Below, one piece after another: positions 56,511 to 64,000 of a stretch of 64,000 bases of DNA. The notes under the pieces are model-generated. The model was not told the origin of the DNA and did not search any database. It saw only the letters and a list, made by a program, of their open reading frames with translations. The DNA comes from Acinetobacter sp. ANC 3813 (GTDB lineage Bacteria > Pseudomonadota > Gammaproteobacteria > Pseudomonadales > Moraxellaceae), in contig NZ_NEGK01000001.1 in NCBI RefSeq assembly GCF_002135435.1, positions 310,001-374,000 on the forward strand, in the 5' to 3' direction. The position numbers and the translations under genes are program-made. Each line of letters starts with the position of its first letter. Position 1 is the first letter of the stretch.

Positions 56511-57128
56511 TTATGCAGGAATATTACGTACTGAAGAATTACGGATTGCTTCTTTCAATGCTTCATAGCCCTGAATAGGCGGGAATTGCGGAAATTCTGC
56601 AATCACATTTTCAGGCGCATCAAATAAGAAACCATGATCGGCTTCGCCCAGCATCGTTGTATCATTATAAGAATCACCTGCCGCAATTACACGGAAATTC
56701 AACCCGTGAAGCGCTTTAACCGCCTGACGTTTTTGATCTGGCTGACGCAGTTTGTAATCGGTAATCATGCCATTTTCATCAGTTTCTAATTTATGGCAAA
56801 AAATAGTCGGCCAATCCAATTGTTTCATCAATGGATGTGCAAACTCATAGAACGTATCAGACAAAATAATCAGCTGGAAATGCGTACTCACCCATTTCAC
56901 AAATTCTTTTGCACCTGGGAATGGCCCCATATCTGCAATTACATCTTGAATATCATTCAGACCAAGTCCATGCTCTTTTAAAATATTCAAACGCTGAGTC
57001 ATCAACACATCGTAGTCTGGAATATCACGTGTCGTTGCTTCCAACTCTTTAATTCCAGTTTTTTTAGCGAAATTAATCCAGATTTCTGGAACTAACACAC
57101 CTTCAAGATCTAGACATACGATTTCCAT
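56511..57128 (-). CDS. thrH: Phosphoserine phosphatase/homoserine phosphotransferase ThrH
   Basis: HAD-fold enzyme that dephosphorylates phosphoserine and can move the phosphate to homoserine, bypassing ThrB/SerB. 205 residues. Motif I CLDLEGVLVPE (Asp-Leu-Glu rather than DxD, a ThrH hallmark), SDTFYEFAHPLMKQLDWPT (in parts) and IAAGDSYNDTTM. ATG at 57128 gives MEIVCLDLEG. Convergent with copy 2 of the FadL-like genes. Confidence 0.92.
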   Translation of the reverse strand: MEIVCLDLEGVLVPEIWINFAKKTGIKELEATTRDIPDYDVLMTQRLNILKEHGLGLNDIQDVIADMGPFPGAKEFVKWVSTHFQLIILSDTFYEFAHPLMKQLDWPTIFCHKLETDENGMITDYKLRQPDQKRQAVKALHGLNFRVIAAGDSYNDTTMLGEADHGFLFDAPENVIAEFPQFPPIQGYEALKEAIRNSSVRNIPA

Positions 57129-57339
57129 GGGTTCTCCCAAATGTCACTGTGGTAAAAAGTTATTAAAAATTCCATCTATCATATCCGAATTTTATGTATA
57201 ACGGCTTGAGTTTATTAATTCTATTTTTTTCATATCAATCTAATTTTTATTAATAAGTCATGCTTAGCATTTCTATTAAAATACTTGTGAAATAAATTAA
57301 TATAGGCTTAATGTTTCCAAGCCTATCGCCAGGACAATC

Positions 57340-58074
57340 ATGACAACAATCCCAACGATCGATATTGTAGATGCGCTTGCAGCTGAATATGCAGATAAAT
57401 CTCCAAACGAAATTATTGAACTTGCACTGAGCCAAGAAGGCGAAATTGCCATTTCTTTTTCTGGCGCAGAAGATGTAGTGCTGATTGATATGGCATCGCA
57501 CTTAGGCAAGCCTTTTCGCGTATTCAGTTTAGATACTGGCCGCTTGCATGCCGAAACTTATCAATTTATTGATGCAGTACGCAAACACTATAATATTGAT
57601 ATTGAAATTTGCTTCCCAGAAACTGAAGCCGTGCAAAAGCTGGTCACTGAAAAAGGCTTTTTCAGCTTCTATCAAGATGACCACAAAGAATGCTGCGGTA
57701 TTCGTAAAGTCCAGCCTTTACGCAAGAAATTAGCAACTTTAGATGGCTGGATTACAGGGCAACGTAAAGATCAAAGCCCAGGCACCCGCAACGAAATTCC
57801 AGTGGTTCAAGCCGATCCCGGTTTTTCTGGCCCAGGCAAGCAATTGATTAAATATAATCCTTTAGCGAACTGGTCGAGTGCAGATGTTTGGAATTATATC
57901 CGCTTGATGGAAATTCCCTATAATCCGCTGCATGAGCGCGGCTTTACCTCGATTGGCTGTGAACCATGCACACGCCCTGTTCTGCCAAATCAGCACGAAC
58001 GTGAAGGCCGCTGGTGGTGGGAAGATGCAACGCATAAAGAATGCGGCCTGCATGCTGGAAATATGAAAAAATAA
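57340..58074 (+). CDS. cysH: Assimilatory APS/PAPS reductase CysH (4Fe-4S type)
   Basis: Reduces activated sulfate to sulfite for cysteine synthesis. 244 residues. The P-loop-like [10 protein letters not shown] is at about 40. Cysteines CC (118-119) and CxxC (207, 210) are those that hold a 4Fe-4S cluster in APS-reducing enzymes such as that of Pseudomonas; the catalytic Cys is in KECGLH (235). E. coli PAPS reductase lacks the first four, so this enzyme most likely uses APS. cysG (2.9 kb) supplies the sirohaem used in the next step. Confidence 0.93.
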   Translation: MTTIPTIDIVDALAAEYADKSPNEIIELALSQEGEIAISFSGAEDVVLIDMASHLGKPFRVFSLDTGRLHAETYQFIDAVRKHYNIDIEICFPETEAVQKLVTEKGFFSFYQDDHKECCGIRKVQPLRKKLATLDGWITGQRKDQSPGTRNEIPVVQADPGFSGPGKQLIKYNPLANWSSADVWNYIRLMEIPYNPLHERGFTSIGCEPCTRPVLPNQHEREGRWWWEDATHKECGLHAGNMKK

Positions 58075-58240
58075 TCCAGTTTAAACCACTGCCCTGCAGT
58101 GGTTTTTTTTCAACTTATTGATACACATAAAGCAGTTTTATTCTGACAGAAAACAGCTATACTTCCTCTGTCATTTATAATTCTAACAAGGCTGCTCATA
58201 CAGGAGCTCCCACAGATATTGCAGTGAGGCAATCCACGCT

Positions 58241-59620
58241 ATGCGTCCATTACATCCGATTGATTTCATATTTCTCACGTTAGAAAAACGCCAGCAGCCT
58301 ATGCATGTGGGCGGATTATTTTTATTCACTATTCCAGACAACGCGCCAGCCAGTTTTATTCAAGATTTAGTCAGTGATATTCGAAATTCCAAATCTATAC
58401 CTGTCCCGCCATTCAACAACCGTCTGAACGGCTTTTTCTGGGATGAAGATGAAGAATTCGATTTAGATCACCATTTTCGCCACATTGCTTTGCCGCAACC
58501 TGGGCGCATCCGTGAATTGCTGACTTATATTTCACAAGAACACAGCACGCTGATTGACCGCGCTAAGCCATTATGGACCTGCCATATCATTGAAGGTATT
58601 GAAGGCAACCGCTTTGCTATGTATTTCAAAATTCACCATGCTATGGTTGATGGTATTGCAGGCATGCGTCTGGTTGAAAAATCTCTTTCTGACGACCCGA
58701 ATGCAAAGCGCATCGTGCCGCCTTGGTGTGTCGAAGGCCCACGCGCTAAACGCTTAAAAGCGCCCAAGGCTAGCCGCATCAAAGGCTTAATCGATGGTTT
58801 GAAAGGCCAGCTGGAATCTACCCCCCGCGTCATGTATGAACTGTCACAAACTGTGATGAAAGATATGGGGCGCAATCCAGACTACGTATCCAGTTTCCAA
58901 GCGCCAAGTTCTATTTTGAATCAGCGCGTGAGCTCGTCTCGACGCTTTGCGGCGCAGTCTTTTGACTTTTCCCGCTTGCACGTTATCGCCAAGGCATTGG
59001 GCGTAACGATTAACGATATTGTACTGGCGATCTGCTCAGGCGCATTGCGTGAATATCTGATCAGCCAAAATGCGCTGCCAAAAAAACCGCTGATTGCGAT
59101 GGTTCCAGCATCTGTACGAACTGATGATTCTGATATGTCGAACCGTATTACGATGATTCTGGCAAACCTAGGCACGCATAAAGATGATCCGCTGGAACGC
59201 CTTAAAATTGTCCGCCGCAGTGTACTCAATGCCAAAGAACGCTTCAAACGCATGAATGCCAATCAAATTTTAAATTACAGCGCATTTGTTTATGGCGCTG
59301 CAGGTTTGAATATTGCTTCTGGCCTGATGCCTAAGCGCCAAGCATTTAACTTGGTAATTTCAAATGTGCCGGGACCGCGTGAGCCGCTGTATTGGAATGG
59401 CGCGCGTTTAGATGCGCTCTATCCTGCGTCTATTGTTCTGGATGGTCAGGCGCTCAATATCACCATGACCAGCTATTTAGATAAATTGGAAGTTGGATTA
59501 ACGGCATGCCGCAATGCTCTGCCAAAAATGCAAAACCTGCTGACGCATTTAGAAGAAGAAATTCAGCGCTTCGAAGAAATCATCAGCCATGATACCCCAA
59601 AGCTTCAGGCGGTTAGCTAA
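58241..59620 (+). CDS. atfA: Wax ester synthase/acyl-CoA:diacylglycerol acyltransferase (WS/DGAT)
   Basis: Makes wax esters and triacylglycerol storage lipids from acyl-CoA and fatty alcohol or diacylglycerol. 459 residues (A. baylyi enzyme 458) with the start MRPLHPIDFIFLTLEKRQQPMHVGG (in parts) as there. Catalytic HHAMVDG is at 132-138, PLWTCHII before it, and NVPGPREPLYWNGA in the C-terminal half. A GAGG stands before the ATG. Such genes are a mark of oil-storing Acinetobacter. Confidence 0.95.
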   Translation: MRPLHPIDFIFLTLEKRQQPMHVGGLFLFTIPDNAPASFIQDLVSDIRNSKSIPVPPFNNRLNGFFWDEDEEFDLDHHFRHIALPQPGRIRELLTYISQEHSTLIDRAKPLWTCHIIEGIEGNRFAMYFKIHHAMVDGIAGMRLVEKSLSDDPNAKRIVPPWCVEGPRAKRLKAPKASRIKGLIDGLKGQLESTPRVMYELSQTVMKDMGRNPDYVSSFQAPSSILNQRVSSSRRFAAQSFDFSRLHVIAKALGVTINDIVLAICSGALREYLISQNALPKKPLIAMVPASVRTDDSDMSNRITMILANLGTHKDDPLERLKIVRRSVLNAKERFKRMNANQILNYSAFVYGAAGLNIASGLMPKRQAFNLVISNVPGPREPLYWNGARLDALYPASIVLDGQALNITMTSYLDKLEVGLTACRNALPKMQNLLTHLEEEIQRFEEIISHDTPKLQAVS

Positions 59621-59691
59621 CCGCCAACCTCATGGTAGAAATTGCCAATACAATTGGTTATAGATTAGAAATGGATCATTCAAAAAATGAT

Positions 59692-59730
59692 CAAAAAAAT
59701 TAAGGGGCTTTAAATAGCCCCTTAATTTTT
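59692..59730. terminator. Bidirectional terminator after the wax synthase
   Basis: AAGGGGCT and AGCCCCTT around TTAAAT (59702-59723), with AAAAAAATT on the left and AATTTTT on the right. The stem overlaps the stop codon of the small minus-strand gene. Confidence 0.85.
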
Positions 59731-59895
59731 AATATTTCGGCATTGTTTTAATAATTGATGACATGCAGTACGGATCATTGATGCCGTGATTTGCACTTCA
59801 TTGCCGCGCTCATCTACGATATATGCAGAATGCATTGTCTTAGCATCCAGCATATGCTTTAAACCTGTACTCATTACTGCTTTACTTACACCCAT
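59722..59895 (-). CDS. Small conserved protein, PA1571-like
   Basis: 57 residues from MGVSKAVMSTG. The core AYIVDERGNEVQITASMIRTAC resembles the tiny PA1571-family proteins of Pseudomonas and Acinetobacter (a short beta hairpin, then a helix) of unknown function. The reading frame opens four codons further upstream. Support is the family-like core and its own terminator; no gene on the opposite strand conflicts. Confidence 0.6.
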   Translation of the reverse strand: MGVSKAVMSTGLKHMLDAKTMHSAYIVDERGNEVQITASMIRTACHQLLKQCRNIKN

Positions 59896-60022
59896 ATCCC
59901 ACCTCATTTTGCTAAACCTGTTGAAAAAAGGTTTTGGCTATACGATGAGTTAAGTATAAAAAATACAGATCAAAAGTAAAATTTCAGTTGTAACAAGTGT
60001 TTAACGATATTCTGTTACAATT

Positions 60023-61477
60023 TCAGCTCAAGATGATATCGTATTGCTCTTGCGTATACAGATTTTCCACTTGGAACTTAATCACGCAGCTAATGAAATG
60101 CTCTAAATCCGCCACTGCAGGCGCTTCTGCAGTCAGCAAACGGTCAATGACAGACGGATGCGCAACAACAGTAAAGCCACTCTGATTATCAAAAGCGCGC
60201 GCATAGCGCAGAATCTCTCGAAAGATTTCGTAACACACTGTCTCCGCTGTTTTCACATAACCGCGCCCCTGACACGTCGGGCAAGATTCGCAAAGCAAGT
60301 GCTCCAAAGATTCGCGGGTCCGCTTACGGGTCATTTCCACCAATCCCAGTTCGGATACTTGGGTAATCTTGGTTTTGGCGTGATCACGCTCCAGCATTTT
60401 CTCAAACTGGCTCATCACCTGTTCACGATGATGCGCTTCCTGCATATCAATGAAATCGATGATGATAATCCCGCCTAAATTGCGCAGGCGAAGCTGGCGC
60501 GCAATCACTTGTGTCGCTTCCATATTGGTTTTAAATACAGTGTCTTCCAGTGTACGGCCGCCAACATATGAACCCGTATTGACATCAATCGTGGTCATAG
60601 CCTCGGTCTGGTCAATCATCAGATAACCGCCAGACTTTAAGGCAACACGGGTTTGCAGCGCTTTTTGAATATCTTCTTCGACATTGTACAAATCAAAGAT
60701 TGGGCGCTCACCTGGATAGTGAATCAGGCGGTCGCGCATGCTTGGGACAAACTCTTCAACAAATTCGATCAATTTGCCGTGTATTTCACGCGAATCGACA
60801 TGAATTTTAGAGGTATCTTCATTGGCAAGATCGCGGATCACGCGCTGCGGCAAAGGCAATTCTTCAAAAATCAGTGAAGGCACCGCAATATTTTTTTGTT
60901 TGCGCTGAATAAATTCCCACAGTTTAGCCAAGTAAGCCATATCCTGTGCAATTTCAGCTTCTGCAATCCCTTCTGCTGCCGTACGCACAATCACAGAGCC
61001 AGGCAATTTATGCTCAGCTTGAATGCGTTCGATCATATTGCGCAGACGCTCACGCTCTTCTTCAGACTCAATGCGCTGCGATACACCTGTATGACTGCCA
61101 AAAGGCATCATCACTAAATAGCGCGAAGGTACAGATAGATCCGTGCTTAAACGCGCGCCTTTGGTCCCCAGCATATCCTTCATGACCTGTACGGTCAGGA
61201 TCTGCCCCGGCTGCAGCAGCTCAAACACATTTGGCGTAGGCTGATTGCGCGGCCAAACCATATCGTTAATATGCAAAAAAGCAGTCCGAGACAGGCCAAT
61301 ATCAACAAAAGCCGCCTGCATGCCCGGCAGTACACGCACAACTTTGCCCTTATAGATATTGCCCACCAAACCACGTTTAACCGTACGCTCAACAAATAAT
61401 TCATTGACCGTGCCATTTTCAATTAACGCAACCCGGCACTCCATCGGTGTGACGTTAATTAATAACTCGTCAGACAT
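60023..61477 (-). CDS. rng: Ribonuclease G
   Basis: Endoribonuclease that trims the 5' end of 16S rRNA and degrades some mRNAs. 484 residues. N-terminal S1 domain (NIYKGKVVRVLPGMQAAFVDIG in parts), the RNase E/G catalytic Asp motif TTIDVNTGSYVG (about 302), and Zn-link SCPTCQGRGYVKT. ATG giving MSDELLINVTPME is the family start; the ORF extends four codons beyond. Last of mreBCD-maf-rng, separated by 107 bases from maf. Confidence 0.95.
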   Translation of the reverse strand: MSDELLINVTPMECRVALIENGTVNELFVERTVKRGLVGNIYKGKVVRVLPGMQAAFVDIGLSRTAFLHINDMVWPRNQPTPNVFELLQPGQILTVQVMKDMLGTKGARLSTDLSVPSRYLVMMPFGSHTGVSQRIESEEERERLRNMIERIQAEHKLPGSVIVRTAAEGIAEAEIAQDMAYLAKLWEFIQRKQKNIAVPSLIFEELPLPQRVIRDLANEDTSKIHVDSREIHGKLIEFVEEFVPSMRDRLIHYPGERPIFDLYNVEEDIQKALQTRVALKSGGYLMIDQTEAMTTIDVNTGSYVGGRTLEDTVFKTNMEATQVIARQLRLRNLGGIIIIDFIDMQEAHHREQVMSQFEKMLERDHAKTKITQVSELGLVEMTRKRTRESLEHLLCESCPTCQGRGYVKTAETVCYEIFREILRYARAFDNQSGFTVVAHPSVIDRLLTAEAPAVADLEHFISCVIKFQVENLYTQEQYDIILS

Positions 61478-61584
61478 AATAAAACTCAAAACATTATAAA
61501 AATTCTTTTCCAGCAGTTAATTTGATGCCTTAACTGTCTGTGATTATCTTTTACAAAGCTGTAGCGCAATCCACGCTTTTATTG

Positions 61585-62154
61585 TTAATTGCTTTGCTTC
61601 AAAATATCGTGCAGCAATTTTGCCGTTTCATGCAAGGGCAGCCCGACCACATTGGAATAACTGCCGTCAATACGGGGAATATACCGCGCTGCAATGCCTT
61701 GAATGGCATAAGCGCCCGCCTTGCCCACGGGTTCGCCTGTTGCCCAGTAATCTTCCATGTCACTCAAGCTTAGCGTTTGAAACTCAACTTCTGTCCGCAC
61801 TACTATACTGTATATTTGATCTTTTGTACGTACGCAGACCCCAGTAAATACATCATGCTTTCTGCCTGAAAGTTGCGTCCACATTTCAAAAGCATGCTGT
61901 TTAGATTCAGGTTTTCCTAAAATTTGACCATCGAGGCCTAAGCTCGTGTCGGCAGCAATCACTACTGCATCTGCAAAACGGTCCTGTACAGCTTTGGCCT
62001 TTACTCTTGCTAAGCGCTCGACATAAACCGCCGCCTGCTCACCTTTTAATACAGACTCATCAATATTTGGACTGTAAATATCGAAGGTATGACCTAACTG
62101 TTCCAGCAAGTCTTTGCGGCGCGGCGAGCTGGAAGCTAAAATTATATGCGCCAT
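61585..62154 (-). CDS. maf: Maf-family nucleotide pyrophosphatase
   Basis: House-cleaning enzyme that hydrolyses dTTP, UTP or modified NTPs; 189 residues. ILASSSPRRKDLLEQLG is the active-site start, followed by AADTSLGLDG and the C-terminal NVVGLPLHETAKLL. The typical Asp/Arg set of the YhdE subgroup (dTTP/UTP) appears present. Its first 13 bases overlap the end of mreD, so they are co-translated. Confidence 0.94.
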   Translation of the reverse strand: MAHIILASSSPRRKDLLEQLGHTFDIYSPNIDESVLKGEQAAVYVERLARVKAKAVQDRFADAVVIAADTSLGLDGQILGKPESKQHAFEMWTQLSGRKHDVFTGVCVRTKDQIYSIVVRTEVEFQTLSLSDMEDYWATGEPVGKAGAYAIQGIAARYIPRIDGSYSNVVGLPLHETAKLLHDILKQSN

Positions 62155-62633
62155 TTTTTTAACATATAATAAAGGACAGGCCAAAGCATCACACTGCTAA
62201 ACAGCGGCAGCCAGTGCCTTGTAAATGAAAAATGTACGCCGCTCATGACTTGCGCCACCCAGATAAAAAATAGATGAGCCAGTATTGCAATTGAAGTAAT
62301 TATCCACAAATTGCTGAACGTTAAAATACGGCGTTCACGTGTCAGAAAGCGCGCAATAAATGAAATCAATACAAAGCATAATGCATTCATGCCTAAGGGC
62401 GCATCGACCAAAAGATCAACAAACAGACCTGTGCCGAAAGCAAACCAGACGCCGCACCACGTTGGCTGGCACAGCACCCAAAACAAGGTGATCATCAGCA
62501 TGAACAATGGGCGCCAGCCTGAGAGTTCATAAGATAATGGATAAACCATTAATGCAGATGCAAAAACTACTGAAATAACAATGGCAAATAATGGATCTCG
62601 GCTTTCTGGACGGTTCAGTTTAGCGATCGACAT
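62142..62633 (-). CDS. mreD: Rod-shape protein MreD
   Basis: 163-residue inner-membrane protein with five to six helices, partner of MreC in the elongasome that directs wall synthesis along the cell side. Visible: VVFASALMVYPLSYELSGWRPLF, TFGTGLFVDLLVDAPLGMNALCFVLI-like stretch. Overlaps mreC by 14 bases and maf by 13. Confidence 0.92.
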   Translation of the reverse strand: MSIAKLNRPESRDPLFAIVISVVFASALMVYPLSYELSGWRPLFMLMITLFWVLCQPTWCGVWFAFGTGLFVDLLVDAPLGMNALCFVLISFIARFLTRERRILTFSNLWIITSIAILAHLFFIWVAQVMSGVHFSFTRHWLPLFSSVMLWPVLYYMLKKWRI

Positions 62634-63477
62634 TTGGCTGCTCCATCGCTAGGGAATCAGAAAACAGCACCACCACATGATGGCCGCCTGCCAATTGCGC
62701 TGCCGGAGTAACGTCAATTTGCGCAAACTCGCCTGAATTATGACGCTGCACTTTTGAAACGGTTCCGACTAAATAACCTGCTGGAAAATGCGCTCCAAGC
62801 CCTGAGCTATACACTTTTTCCCCTACTTTGATATTGGCGCTGGTCGGAACGTATTCCATTTCCAAGCGTCCCAAATCGCCTGTACCTGTGACAATGGCGC
62901 GCATGCCTGTACGCTCTAGGCGAACCGACAATGAATGCTCTTTATCAGACAACAGCATAATGCGGCTGCTGTGCGGATAAACATCCACAATCTGCCCCAT
63001 GATGCCTTTATCATCCAGTACAGTTTGCCCGACTTTCAAATTGCTGCTTGCACCGCGGTTGATCACAATAATGTGGCGCAGCGGATCGGCATCTGTCCCA
63101 ATGACTTCTGCAATTTCCATACGGCCGTCAATAATCAGCGGCGTATCTAATAAACCGCGCAAACGGGTATTTTCTGCAGAAAGTTCAGAGAGTTTTTGCA
63201 AACGGACTTGAGCCTGTAAAAGCTCGGCTTGCATCGCGGTATTTTCACGGCGCAATTGAGCTTCAGACTTGGTTTGTTGATTCAGCCATTCTCGCGATAA
63301 CACTGGATAGCTTGCAGCAGCGTAAATTGGATTATACGCCGCATACAAAACATCTCTTGCCGGTTGAATTACATGCGGCATGCGCCAATCAAAGAAAAGC
63401 ACCACCAAGCATGCAATGACCGCAATGATCAATGAGCGAAAAGATGGCGGCTGTCTTGAAAACAGTTGAGTTTGCAC
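62620..63477 (-). CDS. mreC: Rod-shape protein MreC
   Basis: 285-residue bitopic protein: cytosolic start, one helix (SLIIAVIACLVVLFF, about residues 14-30), coiled coil (about 65-105, QTKSEAQLRRENTAMQAELLQAQVRLQ in parts) and a beta-barrel periplasmic domain. Scaffolds PBP2/RodA to MreB. Terminal residues NVDR overlap the mreD start. Confidence 0.93.
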   Translation of the reverse strand: MQTQLFSRQPPSFRSLIIAVIACLVVLFFDWRMPHVIQPARDVLYAAYNPIYAAASYPVLSREWLNQQTKSEAQLRRENTAMQAELLQAQVRLQKLSELSAENTRLRGLLDTPLIIDGRMEIAEVIGTDADPLRHIIVINRGASSNLKVGQTVLDDKGIMGQIVDVYPHSSRIMLLSDKEHSLSVRLERTGMRAIVTGTGDLGRLEMEYVPTSANIKVGEKVYSSGLGAHFPAGYLVGTVSKVQRHNSGEFAQIDVTPAAQLAGGHHVVVLFSDSLAMEQPNVDR

Positions 63478-63493
63478 CCGCCGAGTCCTTTTC

Positions 63494-64000
63494 TTAGCCT
63501 ACAAACAGCATATCGTGGTTTGGATTGTCGAAGAAATCGAGCACTTTGCCGCCGCCGCGTGTTACGCAAGTCAGCGGATCTTCTGCTACAACAACCGGCA
63601 AGCCAGTTTCTTTCGCCAATAATTTGTCTAGGTTGCGAAGCAATGCGCCGCCGCCCGTCAATACAATACCGCGTTCGGCAATATCTGAAGACAATTCTGG
63701 AGGTGTTTGCTCTAGCGCAGATTTCACTGCAGACACAATGCTTTGCAGCGGATCTGAAATCGCTTGGGTAATTTCATCAGAAGTCACAGTAATGGCGCGA
63801 GGTACACCTTCCGCCAAGTTACGGCCGCGAACTTCAATTTCTAAAGCTTTCGCGCCTTCTTCTGGAAGCGCCATACCCACTTCTTTTTTAATGGTTTCAG
63901 CCGTGGTTTCACCAATCACACAGCCATGCGCTTTACGCACGTAGTTGATGATCTGCTCATCAAATACATCGCCGCCGATACGCAGTGAATCTGCATAGAC
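63494..64000 (-). CDS. mreB: Rod-shape protein MreB, C-terminal part
   Basis: Partial: the last 168 codons are here and the gene runs off the right edge. Reads [53 protein letters not shown] and ends NHDMLFVG, as bacterial MreB (actin-like filament guiding cell-wall growth). Seventeen bases before mreC, same operon. Confidence 0.97.
   Translation of the reverse strand, partial: VYADSLRIGGDVFDEQIINYVRKAHGCVIGETTAETIKKEVGMALPEEGAKALEIEVRGRNLAEGVPRAITVTSDEITQAISDPLQSIVSAVKSALEQTPPELSSDIAERGIVLTGGGALLRNLDKLLAKETGLPVVVAEDPLTCVTRGGGKVLDFFDNPNHDMLFVG

Overview
The window looks like chromosome from an Acinetobacter species. It carries a complete AdeIJK-type RND efflux operon, a pmrC-pmrA-pmrB operon in the Acinetobacter order, a wax ester synthase/DGAT of the Acinetobacter baylyi type, serS-cysG, and a GltIJKL importer whose binding protein is a lipoprotein. 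Base composition is moderately AT-rich with strongly AT-rich spacers. I cannot name the species from sequence alone. Most of the window is ordinary, well-packed core genome; assignments rest on recognising families and motifs by eye, not on a search.

Layout. 1-9.3 kb (mostly minus strand): the start of a 2OG-Fe(II) oxygenase, uraA, trmL, cysG, serS, an RsiV-like lipoprotein, lolA, a small collagen-like YadA-type adhesin, rpmA and rplU. 9.7-20.3 kb (plus): ispB, a SpecificRecomb-family membrane protein, a PAP2 phosphatase, adeIJK and two tandem YbjQ-type genes. 20.5-22.9 kb (minus): an unknown secreted protein, a short-chain dehydrogenase and an unknown cytosolic protein. 23.1-26.0 kb: valS.

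26.0-29.7 kb is the accessory patch. A RipA-like three-helix membrane protein carries 18 perfect copies of a 9-bp repeat (Gly-Tyr-Asp) and is followed 2 bp later by a cytosolic 5'-nucleotidase of the NT5C1 type. This pair is visibly AT-rich and starts directly on the valS terminator. After it come a DUF559 nuclease-like gene bracketed by REP-like hairpins and a protein with an internal J-domain. I regard the membrane protein/nucleotidase pair as the best candidate for an undescribed system.

30.3-41.4 kb: gltIJKL, an alpha carbonic anhydrase broken by a 20-bp tandem duplication, an ammonium transporter, a HAD hydrolase, a PAP2 phosphatase and pmrCAB (lipid A phosphoethanolamine modification and its two-component control). 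41.6-48.9 kb: a TauE/SafE pseudogene, an AmpG-like MFS protein, a PlsC-type acyltransferase, a patatin lipoprotein, an NfeD/SPFH pair and putP. 49.0-59.9 kb: ispA, an orphan prpF, an APC amino-acid permease started by TTG, tRNA-Arg(CCT), two paralogous FadL-type porins, thrH, cysH, the wax synthase and a very small conserved gene. 60.0-64.0 kb (minus): mreB (partial)-mreC-mreD-maf-rng, a cell-shape/division block.

Themes. Many genes serve the envelope: lolA, adeIJK, pmrCAB, two PAP2 phosphatases, FadL pair, YadA-like adhesin, mreBCD. Isoprenoid supply is represented twice (ispA for FPP, ispB for the quinone tail). Two genes are clearly damaged (carbonic anhydrase, TauE/SafE), both by events that preserve almost all of the ancestral sequence, so they look recent or could be sequencing artefacts.
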